64,000 bases of DNA from an uncultured Planctomycetaceae bacterium (GTDB taxonomy: Bacteria > Planctomycetota > Planctomycetia > Planctomycetales > Planctomycetaceae). The DNA lies in assembly GCA_943787265.1 (NCBI GenBank), contig CALSLT010000025.1, forward strand, positions 42,882-106,881, written 5' to 3'. Position numbers and translations under genes: made by a program. Shown piece by piece: positions 16,772 through 25,784 of this stretch. Under the pieces are notes generated by a model. It saw nothing but the letters and a program-made list of their open reading frames with translations. It was not told the origin of the DNA and did no database searches. Position 1 is the stretch's first letter; every line of letters starts with the position of its first letter.

Positions 16772-18577
16772 ATGGGCATCAAATCTTTGGTTGCGTCCCG
16801 ACTGAGTCGTATTTCTGGCGGATTGGTGTTGGTTTTATTGTTGGCCGCGGGCGGGTATTCCTGGGTACAGACGGCGTTGAAGAATGCTCGAATTGCGACA
16901 ACCAATGCTCGGCTGACGCGAATCGGCCTGGCACTGAGAAGCTACCTCGATGAGCACCGCACGTTTCCGCCCGCCGTCATGCTCGGCCCAGGTGATGTGC
17001 CTTGGCACGGTTGGCGTGTGCCGCTGTTGCCGTATCTCGGCGAAGAAGAGCTGGCTGACCAGTATCGGATGGATGAGCGGTGGGATAGTCCGGCGAATCG
17101 CAAGCTGATTCGACAATGTCCCGAAGTCTTCCAGCTCCCGACGTCGGAAGTTCGTACCGGTTTTGCGAATGCCTGCGCGGTCGTCGGGAAAGGAACAGCT
17201 TGGCCAGCACAACAGCGGATGCGAATTCGAGATTTCAAGAGGGGCTTGTCAAACGCACTGTTCGTCGTAGATATGCCAGCAAAGTATGAGTGGACGAACC
17301 CTCGCGACATGACACCTCGTGAGTTCTTTCTGTTCTACGATACACGAGACGAAGACGCACGTAATTCCATGCTAATGGGTGATGGCACACTTCGGTCATT
17401 CAGTCGAATGACTGATCGTAAAATACTGGTAAACCTGATGGCGGCAAATGGACCGAAGGGGACGTTTCGCGGCGACAACTGGCCGGTCATGTTTAACGAC
17501 GCCGGAAAAATTTTATCTTCAGATGGCGGGCCTGTCAGTTCGCTTGAATTGGACGGCACGACGTTTCATGCCAGTTGGAACGAAGGACTCGGGACCGGCA
17601 AGAATGAAATCTGGTGCGCCGTATTTCAGATGTGCTGGGACAATCTCAATGGCGAGACCGATGGGCCGGTAGCAAGTCCGCGGCCGTCAGCTGTTTTCAA
17701 TCGTCTCAACAGTTCGACGTTTGATCGCGATTGTCTTGATTCTGACAGCTACCTGCTATTCACAGGGGATGCTGATGCAGAGGCGACAGCCGATTTGAGA
17801 AGACAAATAGAAGCTCGGTTCCCCAACGCTGATCCAAAGTTGCCCGAATTCAACGGCGGAACCCACATACGTCTATATGGTTGCCTGGAGAAGTCTATTC
17901 GGTTCTCGGAAGAGCTGTCTCCGTTGGACGCGTTGTCCTTCCGCCATTCCTCAGGGGAAACTCCTGTTGAAACTTTTGGGAAAGAGAGCAAGAGAAACAC
18001 AGGTCGGGACCTGGGAAGTGTTGTGTTTGAAGACACTGTGCATGTTGGAGACTACGTGAGTGACGATGATTTCATCATCGTTCTACGCACAGAAGGCGGT
18101 CGTGAGGATGAAATCATTCTTGCGAAGATTGCTCCAGAGGCATCGCTCAGACAATCCTGGCTGGTAGTTACGAACCGGCTTGCAGAACCGCACAGAAACC
18201 TGGTGTCGACGAAACTGCGAGAAAAGGAGTCATTGAGAATCCCAGTCATTGATTTCAATGTGGACCACAGCTTTGAAGAACTGACCGGTCACGTCATCAC
18301 GAATGTTCCCGGGTACGAGTTCTCCAGGATTGTTTACGCCACTGAGACGATCAAGTTTCATCTTGATGAGTACGGCGCCGACCTTTTGGCACAGGCGGAC
18401 ATCGTAGTTTTGCTTGGAGACTGGGGGGACGAGCCTGAGTTCGATCCTGAAAAACCTCGCCACTTTGTTTTCGATCAGCCATTCCTGTTGGCTCTTCGCG
18501 AGAAGTCGGCGAGTCAGCCGTACCTCCTTTGCTGGGTGGCGCATCCCGATATTCTGATACCAGACGAATCTGAGTAG
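16772..18577 (+). CDS. DUF1559-type (pilin-like) N-terminus with serpin-like C-terminal domain
   Basis: The open frame begins at 16574, but the ATG at 16772 has GGGGGAG five bases upstream and begins a hydrophobic helix (VLVLLLAAGGYSWVQTA). The product is 601 residues. Residues ~10-270 resemble the DUF1559/type II pseudopilin-like proteins of planctomycetes (LRSYLDEHRTFPPAVM, WRVPLLPYLGEEELADQYR, MLMGDGTLRSFS). The C-terminal ~330 residues look like a serpin: FHASWNEGLGTGKNEIWC, then IPVIDFNVDHSFEELTG, ETIKFHLDEYGADLLAQAD (like the hinge before the reactive loop) and HFVFDQPFLLALRE near the end (like the serpin signature F-x-x-x-x-PF). If so, it would be a membrane-tethered protease inhibitor or a non-inhibitory relative. 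Serpin homology is my inference from pattern. Confidence 0.6.
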   Translation: MGIKSLVASRLSRISGGLVLVLLLAAGGYSWVQTALKNARIATTNARLTRIGLALRSYLDEHRTFPPAVMLGPGDVPWHGWRVPLLPYLGEEELADQYRMDERWDSPANRKLIRQCPEVFQLPTSEVRTGFANACAVVGKGTAWPAQQRMRIRDFKRGLSNALFVVDMPAKYEWTNPRDMTPREFFLFYDTRDEDARNSMLMGDGTLRSFSRMTDRKILVNLMAANGPKGTFRGDNWPVMFNDAGKILSSDGGPVSSLELDGTTFHASWNEGLGTGKNEIWCAVFQMCWDNLNGETDGPVASPRPSAVFNRLNSSTFDRDCLDSDSYLLFTGDADAEATADLRRQIEARFPNADPKLPEFNGGTHIRLYGCLEKSIRFSEELSPLDALSFRHSSGETPVETFGKESKRNTGRDLGSVVFEDTVHVGDYVSDDDFIIVLRTEGGREDEIILAKIAPEASLRQSWLVVTNRLAEPHRNLVSTKLREKESLRIPVIDFNVDHSFEELTGHVITNVPGYEFSRIVYATETIKFHLDEYGADLLAQADIVVLLGDWGDEPEFDPEKPRHFVFDQPFLLALREKSASQPYLLCWVAHPDILIPDESE

Positions 18578-18735
18578 GAATGTGGCCAGATAAGTTGATT
18601 CCAGCCGACAGCCAAAGCTTGCGAAGTGGTGGCCCCGTTGCTCGGCATGAACGGGTTGTTGACGTTATGTTTCGCTAAGGGCAACGTGTTTGCTCAGCAG
18701 TATCTCAAGATTCCAACCAGCCAGGAAATCAGTTG

Positions 18736-20343
18736 ATGAAAGTTTCGACGGCGATTGAGGTTTTGTTTGCGTTTGGCGTGTCGCTCCTTCTGCCCATGCA
18801 CGTGGTGGCTGAGAACTGGCCTCAGGCAGCAGGACCGAATCATGACTGGACAGTGAGGACTGACGAGCCTGTTCCTACTTCCTGGAGTGTCGAGAGGGGG
18901 CAGAATGTTCGTTGGCGGGTGCCGTTGTCCGAGACTGGGCAAAGCGGAATTGCTGTTTGGGGGGATCGGCTTTTTCTGACGACGATGAAGCCGCTAGGTG
19001 CCGATGCGAAGATTAAGAAGGGCACTGACATCGTTATCTACTGCGTCAGTGCGACGAATGGGAAAATTCTCTGGCAGCATGATCTGCCTGGTGATCCGAA
19101 GGCACTAAGCATCTACGCATACGGATTCAGTAGTAGCAGCAGCCCGACTCCGATTACTGACGGAAAACACGTTTGGTTCTGGAATGCCAGTGGGCGGATG
19201 GGGTGCTGGACTGTCGATGGTGAGGAAGTGTGGACTCGGAATTGGACGCCGACTTTAGGACGGCCATTCAACAAGCAGTACGAGCCAATCAAAGTCGGCA
19301 ATACTCTGGTCAATGTCGAACCGCTCGCCCCTGGCGATCCGAAACGTCGAGAAGATGCCTGGAATTACGTTCGCGGATTTGATGCGACGACGGGGCGATC
19401 ACTCTGGACGGCTCCGGAAGGACTGACTCACTACAACACTCCCGTTCTGGGAAAGTTGCCTGGTGGTGGTTACGGAGTGCTGGCCGGTCGAGGGGCTCAT
19501 CACGGAACGCCGGAATCTCCGCCTGGTCTCACGCTGAGCCGCGTCGACGGGCCGGATGCCGGAAAGGCCGTCTGGAGTTGGGATTCACAACCCGGAGGAA
19601 TGGCTCAGGTCGCTCAGGCGTGGGATAAGAATTTTGCATACTGGCTGGATGAAACGCGGACGGACCTCGTCGTGCTGAACACGAAAGACGGCAGCGAGGC
19701 GAAACGAATTTCGTGGATCAAGGATGTCATCGTTACGGCTTACGATGCGGAATCAAAAACGTTTACGCGTCGCGAAGGGGTTGACCTGAGTCTGGAAACC
19801 CCCGCAGTGAAGGTCTTCCCGGCGTGGCACGCGAATCTCAGTATTTACCCGTACGTTTATTTTCAATGTTTCAGTTTCGAAGGACGTCGCAAAGGCAAGG
19901 CCGTCACGATGGGGCCTCGACGAAGCATCGCTCGGATTGATGTGGTGAAGGAGCGAGTCGAGTATCTCGAACTGCCGTTTCCGATTCCTGAAGTCGAGGG
20001 GGCAGAAGCATCGCCTCAAGGCACCCTCTATCCGAACATGACAACCAACAGCCGAGGCATCGACGTCGCCGATGACAAACGATCGAAACGCGACGGCTGG
20101 TGGTGGTGCTTCAACGGAAACACGATCGCCGTCAATCAGTACCTCTACTTCACGTTTATGTGCGGGAAGGTGCAGGTGCTCGATGGCCAGGTTCGGGACT
20201 TCGACGAGAGTGCTCTGGTTTCATTTAATGACCTGGGTAAATTCGGAGAAACGTGGTCGGTCAACACGCCGAGCTTCAGCAACGGTCGGCTGTATCATCG
20301 AACGATGAAAGAGTTGTTGTGCATCGAAGCGTCTGACAAATAG
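18736..20343 (+). CDS. PQQ-binding-like beta-propeller protein, secreted
   Basis: The product is 535 residues. The ATG at 18736 follows AGGAAA; a TTG one codon earlier is also open. It has a signal peptide of about 22 residues (to HVVAENWPQAAGPNHDW). Propeller blades carry the Trp-docking pattern: NGKILWQHDLPGDPKAL, DGEEVWTRNW, TGRSLWTAPEG and GKAVWSWDSQ. The sequence is unlike the other propeller at 15291-16694 apart from this fold. It precedes the first DUF1592/DUF1552 pair by 87 bp and may be co-transcribed with it, which would place a propeller beside a multi-haem protein in the periplasm. Its catalytic function is not evident. Confidence 0.85.
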   Translation: MKVSTAIEVLFAFGVSLLLPMHVVAENWPQAAGPNHDWTVRTDEPVPTSWSVERGQNVRWRVPLSETGQSGIAVWGDRLFLTTMKPLGADAKIKKGTDIVIYCVSATNGKILWQHDLPGDPKALSIYAYGFSSSSSPTPITDGKHVWFWNASGRMGCWTVDGEEVWTRNWTPTLGRPFNKQYEPIKVGNTLVNVEPLAPGDPKRREDAWNYVRGFDATTGRSLWTAPEGLTHYNTPVLGKLPGGGYGVLAGRGAHHGTPESPPGLTLSRVDGPDAGKAVWSWDSQPGGMAQVAQAWDKNFAYWLDETRTDLVVLNTKDGSEAKRISWIKDVIVTAYDAESKTFTRREGVDLSLETPAVKVFPAWHANLSIYPYVYFQCFSFEGRRKGKAVTMGPRRSIARIDVVKERVEYLELPFPIPEVEGAEASPQGTLYPNMTTNSRGIDVADDKRSKRDGWWWCFNGNTIAVNQYLYFTFMCGKVQVLDGQVRDFDESALVSFNDLGKFGETWSVNTPSFSNGRLYHRTMKELLCIEASDK

Positions 20344-20430
20344 AAACGACGTTGGCGTCCGACCTGGCCGTGGCGGATATTCCTGTCGTCATCCTTCTGC
20401 AAAGTTCTATTTCCGGAGCGACCAAAACTG

Positions 20431-23022
20431 ATGAAACGACTGCTTATTACCTTGGCGCTGTTGGGCGTGTTCCAGGCTCCTGGCAGTGCTCAGGAAATTG
20501 AGGACGATCTTGCGGACATTACAGAGCGATTAGAAGTCGCTGAGCGACAGCGGAAGACACTGAGACAAAGGCTCGACGTTGCCGATCGACAGGTCAAGTT
20601 ACTGGCTGAGGCTCGGACGTTTGTGAAGTTTCTGTCAACGCTTGACGAACAGATCGAGGCGGCTGAAGCAAAGGGGGACGAGCGGAAGATCGAACAGCTT
20701 GAAGGGCAGGGGGAAGAGGCCGAGTTCGGTTTGGAGTTTGTCAATTCGAAGCTGGAAATTCTGGAGCATCGAAACGGCGTGCTCGGAATTCTGGACGAGT
20801 TGGAAGAAACCGGTTCAAGAGTTCTCAAAAGCGAGGCCCAGACTCTGTTACAGATGACCGATGCAGCCGACAAGTTGGTCGAACGACTCTTCAAGGTTTA
20901 TCGAGACGGACCGGAGTCGGAAGAAGACGAGCTTGAACAGGAAGTTGAAGCATTTTATGAGACGTTTGAACGGCGTATCGACATTCTTCATTTGAAGCTG
21001 GAGTTGTTCTGGGCTCGTGAAGAAGACGAGAACGAGGCAATTCGCGATCTGGAAGCAGAGCTGAAAGAGCTGGGCGAACCTCGCGACTTTGACCCGAAAG
21101 CAAAACGGAGCGAGAAGGAATCAGACCGAGAAGAAGCTCGAAATTTACCGCCTCCGATGAGGCTGACCGAGAATGAAGTCGCTGCCGCGAGCAAGCTTGA
21201 TTTCAGCAGTAGAATCATTCCTCTTCTGAACGCGGCGTGTTCCGATTGCCATGCCGGTGATGCTTCTGAAGGCGGTCTCGACCTGGCGGCGCTGGTTCAG
21301 CAGCAACCTCTGGTCATCAACCGGACGCACTGGATCAACGTGATTCAGCAGTTGAAAGTTCGGTCGATGCCTCCAGCGGACGCCGAACAACCGAGCGAGC
21401 CGGACCGGCGTACGATGGTCGCCTGGCTGACAAACGCGATTGAGAATTTTGATTATTCGACGGTGAAGCAACCAGGCTACGAACAGGCTCGCCGCCTGAC
21501 GCACGACGAATACAACAACACGGTGCGGGACCTGACTGGAATCGACATTCGTCCGGCCGATCGTTTTCCGACGGACCTGACTGCGACCAGCGGTTTCGAG
21601 AACAGTGCGAACAGTTTGTTTCTGCAGCCGGTCACGTTGGAGCGGTACATCGGTGCGGCGGAGGCGATTGCGACGGCAGTCTGGCCGGATGAGGCGGTTA
21701 CCGCCGAGCAGAAAGCGGCGTGGAGCGAATTGCTGGGCGACGTTTCTGATCTACGGGATGAAGCAGCAGTCGAGTCAGTCCTCGCCGGGTTTGCTCGGCG
21801 AGCCTATCGTCGACCGGTTGAGGCCGATGAGATTGCGACACTCGTGGCACACTACGGTCGCCGGGTTGCGGATGGAGCGTCGTCTCGTGGCGCTCTGCGT
21901 GACGTGCTGCAGGTCATGCTTGTTTCGCCGAGCTTCCTGATCCGGACCGAACGGGACGGAGTGCAAGTCGGTCAGCCGTTTCGCATTTCGGAATGGGAAC
22001 TGGCCAGCCGACTGTCGTACTTTATCTGGGCGTCGATGCCGGACGCCGAGCTTTTTCGCCTGGCAGAATCTGGACGTTTGAGCGATCCGAAAATCCTGAG
22101 CACAACTGTCGAGCGGATGCTGCGCGACTCGAAAGCGAACACGCTGGGCAGCATCTTCGCCTCTCAATGGCTGGGCTTTACGGATCTCGGACGAGTCCGG
22201 CCTGGTCAGATCGACAATCCCTGGGCGACGGACTCGCTGATCGCCGCCATGAAGGATGAATCGGCCCTGCTGTTCAACTCGATTGTCCGGAATAACGCAC
22301 CGCTCGATCGACTGATCGATGCGGACTACACATTCCTCAACGAGGAGCTGGCGAATCACTACGGCATGAATGGCGTTCAAGGATCGAAAATGCGACAGGT
22401 GTCGCTGGAGTCGTCTCCGCGACGCGGCATTCTTGGTCACGGGAGCATTCTGGCCGTTACTTCGTTTCCCGGCAGAACCAGCCCGGTCCTTCGCGGAAAC
22501 TGGATTCTCTCGGAGCTACTGGGAACACCACCTCCGCCTCCGCCGCCGAACGTCAGCGAGTTTGACGAACGCGTGGCCGAGAATCGAAAGCTGACTCAGC
22601 GGCAGAAGCTTGAGTTACACCGTAAGAATCCGAACTGCTACTCGTGTCACAGTCAGATCGATCCGCTCGGCTTCGCACTGGAAGAATTCGAATGGTTCGG
22701 TCGTCATAGACCAACGCGTCGAGGCAAGGCGGTCGACACAACAGGGCAGTTGCCCGACGGAGAACCGTTCAAAGGACTGACTGGATTGACGCAGGCGCTG
22801 CTGGAAGACCGAATCGACGATCTGACGATGCAGATTTGTCGGAAGATGTTGTCGTACGCGTTGGGGCGGCAGTTGGAATACTATGACGAAGCGACGGTGC
22901 GGGAGCTTGTCGCGGACATGCAATCTCACAAGCGTCGCATTCCAGCTTTGATTCACGCGATCGTTCGAAGCGACACTTTTCAGATGAAGCAGATCGAGGC
23001 CGTTTTGCAGGCGGGAAACTAA
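20431..23022 (+). CDS. DUF1592 planctomycete cytochrome-like protein with N-terminal coiled coil
   Basis: The product is 863 residues. It has a signal peptide of about 20 residues. Residues ~22-235 are a charged coiled coil not found in the two other DUF1592 proteins here. A planctomycete cytochrome c motif CSDCH follows at 270-274, with the Met-containing SMPPADA after it. Next come DUF1587 (RRLTHDEYNNTVRDLTG), DUF1595 (FARRAYRRPVEADE), DUF1592 (WELASRLSYFIWASMPD), DUF1588 (DADYTFLNEELANHYG through SPVLRGNWILSELLG, PPPPPPP) and DUF1585, with a second CxxCH (CYSCHSQIDPLG) at the junction. This domain order is standard for the family, which is typical of Planctomycetota and of unproven function, presumably periplasmic redox. 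It is paired with the DUF1552 gene 79 bp downstream. Confidence 0.9.
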   Translation: MKRLLITLALLGVFQAPGSAQEIEDDLADITERLEVAERQRKTLRQRLDVADRQVKLLAEARTFVKFLSTLDEQIEAAEAKGDERKIEQLEGQGEEAEFGLEFVNSKLEILEHRNGVLGILDELEETGSRVLKSEAQTLLQMTDAADKLVERLFKVYRDGPESEEDELEQEVEAFYETFERRIDILHLKLELFWAREEDENEAIRDLEAELKELGEPRDFDPKAKRSEKESDREEARNLPPPMRLTENEVAAASKLDFSSRIIPLLNAACSDCHAGDASEGGLDLAALVQQQPLVINRTHWINVIQQLKVRSMPPADAEQPSEPDRRTMVAWLTNAIENFDYSTVKQPGYEQARRLTHDEYNNTVRDLTGIDIRPADRFPTDLTATSGFENSANSLFLQPVTLERYIGAAEAIATAVWPDEAVTAEQKAAWSELLGDVSDLRDEAAVESVLAGFARRAYRRPVEADEIATLVAHYGRRVADGASSRGALRDVLQVMLVSPSFLIRTERDGVQVGQPFRISEWELASRLSYFIWASMPDAELFRLAESGRLSDPKILSTTVERMLRDSKANTLGSIFASQWLGFTDLGRVRPGQIDNPWATDSLIAAMKDESALLFNSIVRNNAPLDRLIDADYTFLNEELANHYGMNGVQGSKMRQVSLESSPRRGILGHGSILAVTSFPGRTSPVLRGNWILSELLGTPPPPPPPNVSEFDERVAENRKLTQRQKLELHRKNPNCYSCHSQIDPLGFALEEFEWFGRHRPTRRGKAVDTTGQLPDGEPFKGLTGLTQALLEDRIDDLTMQICRKMLSYALGRQLEYYDEATVRELVADMQSHKRRIPALIHAIVRSDTFQMKQIEAVLQAGN

Positions 23023-23101
23023 ACCAGTCCGGAAAGACGATCAGGCAATTTTGTAAGCCACGTTTTTACCAACTCACTCGAATAAGCTGAACGGAAAAAC
23101 G

Positions 23102-24448
23102 ATGTCTGGAAACTGGCATATTTCACGACGGACGATGTTGCGAGGCCTGGGGGCGGCCGTGTCGTTGCCCATGCTTGATGTCATGTCACAGCCATCTGCG
23201 CGGGCAGCAGAGAAGGAACGCCCTGTCGCTCGTCTGGCATACCTCTACATACCAAACGGAGTTGCCGAAGGAGCCTGGCAGCCGAAGAAGGTCGATGGCC
23301 GAGGAAGATTGGTTGAACTGAATCCGTGGATGTCGTCGCTGGCTCCGTTTCAGAAAGACCTGACGATCTTTCGCAACATGTGGACGCCGCGCGGAAACGG
23401 GCATATTGCCGGGACAGCGACCTGGCTGACCGGCGGATCGTTTGACGGTGAGAAACTTGATTCCGGCGGAGCGTCGGTCGATCAGATTGCCGCACAGCAT
23501 TTCCGAACCGAGACACTGCTGCCGTCGCTGGAACTGTCAACGCGCGGCGAAGGCATCTTTACGACCAGCCTGCCTCGCAACACGGTCTCGTGGGTGGACT
23601 CGGTGACCCCGGCGCCTCGCGATATTGAGCCGCGAGTTGTCTTTGACCGAATGTTTCGAGTCGGGGATTCCGGGCTTGGGAACCGCTCAGTGATCGATCT
23701 CGTGCTGGAAGACGCTCGACGCCTGAAACGCCGAGTCAGCGATCACGACCAGAAGAAAATCGATGAGTATCTTGAGTCGGTAAGAGCGATTGAACGCCGT
23801 CTGGAATTTGCTCAGCGGCAGAAAGATCGAGCAGGCCAGACGCCGGAGTTGAGGGATGCACTCGTCCGGCCGGAACCGGGGATTCCGGAAGATTACGGTC
23901 AATACATGAAGACGATGATGGATATGATCGTGCTGGCTTTCTGGGCCGACGCGACTCGAGTCTGCACGTTCATGATGGATCACGGGCAGAGCAACCGATA
24001 CTTCGATTTTATCGACGACGTCAAAGGAACCTGGCACGCGCTGTCCCATTGGAAAGACATCAGTGGCAAGACCGAAGATGACGACGGCAAGACATCGTGG
24101 AGCTCGCGAGATGAAAAACGCGACATGTACAACCGCGTCACCACCTGGCACACAGAACAGGTTGCTTACCTGCTGAAACGTCTCAGCGAGATCAAAGAAC
24201 CAAACGGCCGATTGATTGACAACAGCATGATCGTCTACGGCTCAAGCCTGTCCGACGGCCACGAACACTCAGCAAAGAACCTGCCACTTCTCATGGCTGG
24301 CGGCGCCGCACACGGCATTAAACCGGGCCGACAGTTGACCAACCGCCGCGACACATCAATGTCCGATTTGCACCTGGGCATGCTTCATCGTCTTGGTGTC
24401 CGGCGAGACAACTTCGCCGAAAGCAAATCCCCAATTGAACTGACTTAG
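23102..24448 (+). CDS. DUF1552 protein (Tat-exported)
   Basis: The product is 448 residues. It opens with a Tat-like signal, ISRRTMLRGLGAAVSLP. DUF1552 hallmarks follow: RLAYLYIPNGVAEGAW, FRNMWTPRGNGHIAGTATW, IDEYLESVRAIERRLEFA, DATRVCTFMMDHGQSNRYF, and the C-terminal MIVYGSSLSDGHEHSAKNLP. DUF1552 proteins resemble DUF1501/alkaline-phosphatase-type proteins and almost always sit beside DUF1592 genes, as here. The final MLHRLGV motif matches the family's end. It converges with the next gene, with 36 bp between the stops. Function is not established. Confidence 0.9.
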   Translation: MSGNWHISRRTMLRGLGAAVSLPMLDVMSQPSARAAEKERPVARLAYLYIPNGVAEGAWQPKKVDGRGRLVELNPWMSSLAPFQKDLTIFRNMWTPRGNGHIAGTATWLTGGSFDGEKLDSGGASVDQIAAQHFRTETLLPSLELSTRGEGIFTTSLPRNTVSWVDSVTPAPRDIEPRVVFDRMFRVGDSGLGNRSVIDLVLEDARRLKRRVSDHDQKKIDEYLESVRAIERRLEFAQRQKDRAGQTPELRDALVRPEPGIPEDYGQYMKTMMDMIVLAFWADATRVCTFMMDHGQSNRYFDFIDDVKGTWHALSHWKDISGKTEDDDGKTSWSSRDEKRDMYNRVTTWHTEQVAYLLKRLSEIKEPNGRLIDNSMIVYGSSLSDGHEHSAKNLPLLMAGGAAHGIKPGRQLTNRRDTSMSDLHLGMLHRLGVRRDNFAESKSPIELT

Positions 24449-24484
24449 CGAACGCCAGCTCTGAGTCGGTTGACTTGTCTGTCG

Positions 24485-25780
24485 CTAGAACCCCGTCAGC
24501 GAGCCGTGGCTGCTGGAGAATTGGTCGGCTTCGACACCTAGCCTTTGCAGCATACTGACGAACAGGTTGCTGAGAGGTTTGTTGTTTTCGCGACTGAATG
24601 CCAGATGCTGGCCGTGTTGGAAGCCGCCTCCCGCCAACAGGACGGGCAGGTTTGTGTTGTCGTGGGTGTTGGAGTTTCCCATGTTGCTGCCGAAGAGGAT
24701 CATCGTTCGGTCGAGTAGTCGGTCGCCGTCTTCTTTCTTCTCGGACAGCTCACGCAGCAACGACCGCAGGAGTGACATCTGCTGCCGATCGGCGTCTTCC
24801 AGTTGTTTCACCTTGCCCTCCGCCTGACCGTGATGGCTGAGGTTGTGGTAGCCGTCGGTCGTGTTTTGGTTTTCGTGCAGTGTGAATGACGGCGTGGCGA
24901 AAGCGTCGACCATTAGTGTGACGATTCGCGTTGAGTCTGATTCGAATGCCAAGCGAGCCATTGACAACATCAGCTCAAACTTCTGGAAGAATAGTTTCTT
25001 GTCGGTGATGTCTTCGGGCGTGGATTCAGTGGTGGCTGATTTGGGACGAAGCTCCCACTCGCGAGCTGTGTGCAGTCGTTTTTCGACCTCGCGGACGGAC
25101 GTGAAGTATTGATCGAGGCGTGTTCGATCGTTGCTGCCGAGCCGCTGGCTGAACTGGCGAGTGTCATCAAGCAGCGTGTCGAGGATGCTTCCCCGTTCGT
25201 TCAAACGATTCAATTCCCGAGCGACGGCTGCCTTGTCGCCCTGCACGAACATCTTGTTGAACAATGCCGACGCTCGGTCTTCGGCAGGCAAAAGAACTCC
25301 GTCGCGCGTCCATGACAGACTGCGATTGGCTTTGTCGATGTTTACTCCGAGGTTCAATGTCGGGAACCGTGTGACCTGCCCAAGTTTCTCAGCCGCGAAT
25401 TGGTCGAGTGAAATTGTGTTGCGAAATCCGCTGCGTGTCGGGCCTCGCGCGCCAGTCAAAAAACAGTTCTCCGTGCTGTGTCCGCCTTCGACGTCGGGAT
25501 GAGACAACCCACTGAAAACGGTGAAGTCGTTCTGAAAGTCAGCAAGCTCAGTGAGGTATGGCGAGAGTTCGTAGTCTCGACCGGTTTGAGTGGGAAAGAA
25601 CGGTTTTGGAAGTACACCGAGGTTGTTCGAGATGAGCAGCATCCTGCGAGGTGGTGGCTCATTGGCCGTCTGACCAAAGCCAGGAGTCATGCACTCAAGC
25701 GATGGCAGAGCCATCGCGACGGCCGCGCTTCTGAGGAAGGTCCGGCGATGCACTGGGCGATGTATGTGTCGAGTTTTCAT
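24485..25780 (-). CDS. DUF1552 protein (Tat-exported)
   Basis: The product is 431 residues with a Tat-type signal (VHRRTFLRSAAVAMALPSLE). Family motifs are PRRMLLISNNLGVLP, FSGLSHPDVEGGHSTENCF, LDQYFTSVREVEKRL, DSTRIVTLMVDAFATPSF, MILFGSNMGNSNTHDNTNLP and the terminal SMLQRLGVEADQFSSS. It starts only 4 bp after the upstream DUF1592 stop, so the two are surely one transcript and probably translationally coupled. Compared with the first pair, the order is the same: DUF1592 first, DUF1552 second. Confidence 0.9.
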   Translation of the reverse strand: MKTRHIHRPVHRRTFLRSAAVAMALPSLECMTPGFGQTANEPPPRRMLLISNNLGVLPKPFFPTQTGRDYELSPYLTELADFQNDFTVFSGLSHPDVEGGHSTENCFLTGARGPTRSGFRNTISLDQFAAEKLGQVTRFPTLNLGVNIDKANRSLSWTRDGVLLPAEDRASALFNKMFVQGDKAAVARELNRLNERGSILDTLLDDTRQFSQRLGSNDRTRLDQYFTSVREVEKRLHTAREWELRPKSATTESTPEDITDKKLFFQKFELMLSMARLAFESDSTRIVTLMVDAFATPSFTLHENQNTTDGYHNLSHHGQAEGKVKQLEDADRQQMSLLRSLLRELSEKKEDGDRLLDRTMILFGSNMGNSNTHDNTNLPVLLAGGGFQHGQHLAFSRENNKPLSNLFVSMLQRLGVEADQFSSSHGSLTGF

Positions 25781-25784
25781 AGGC

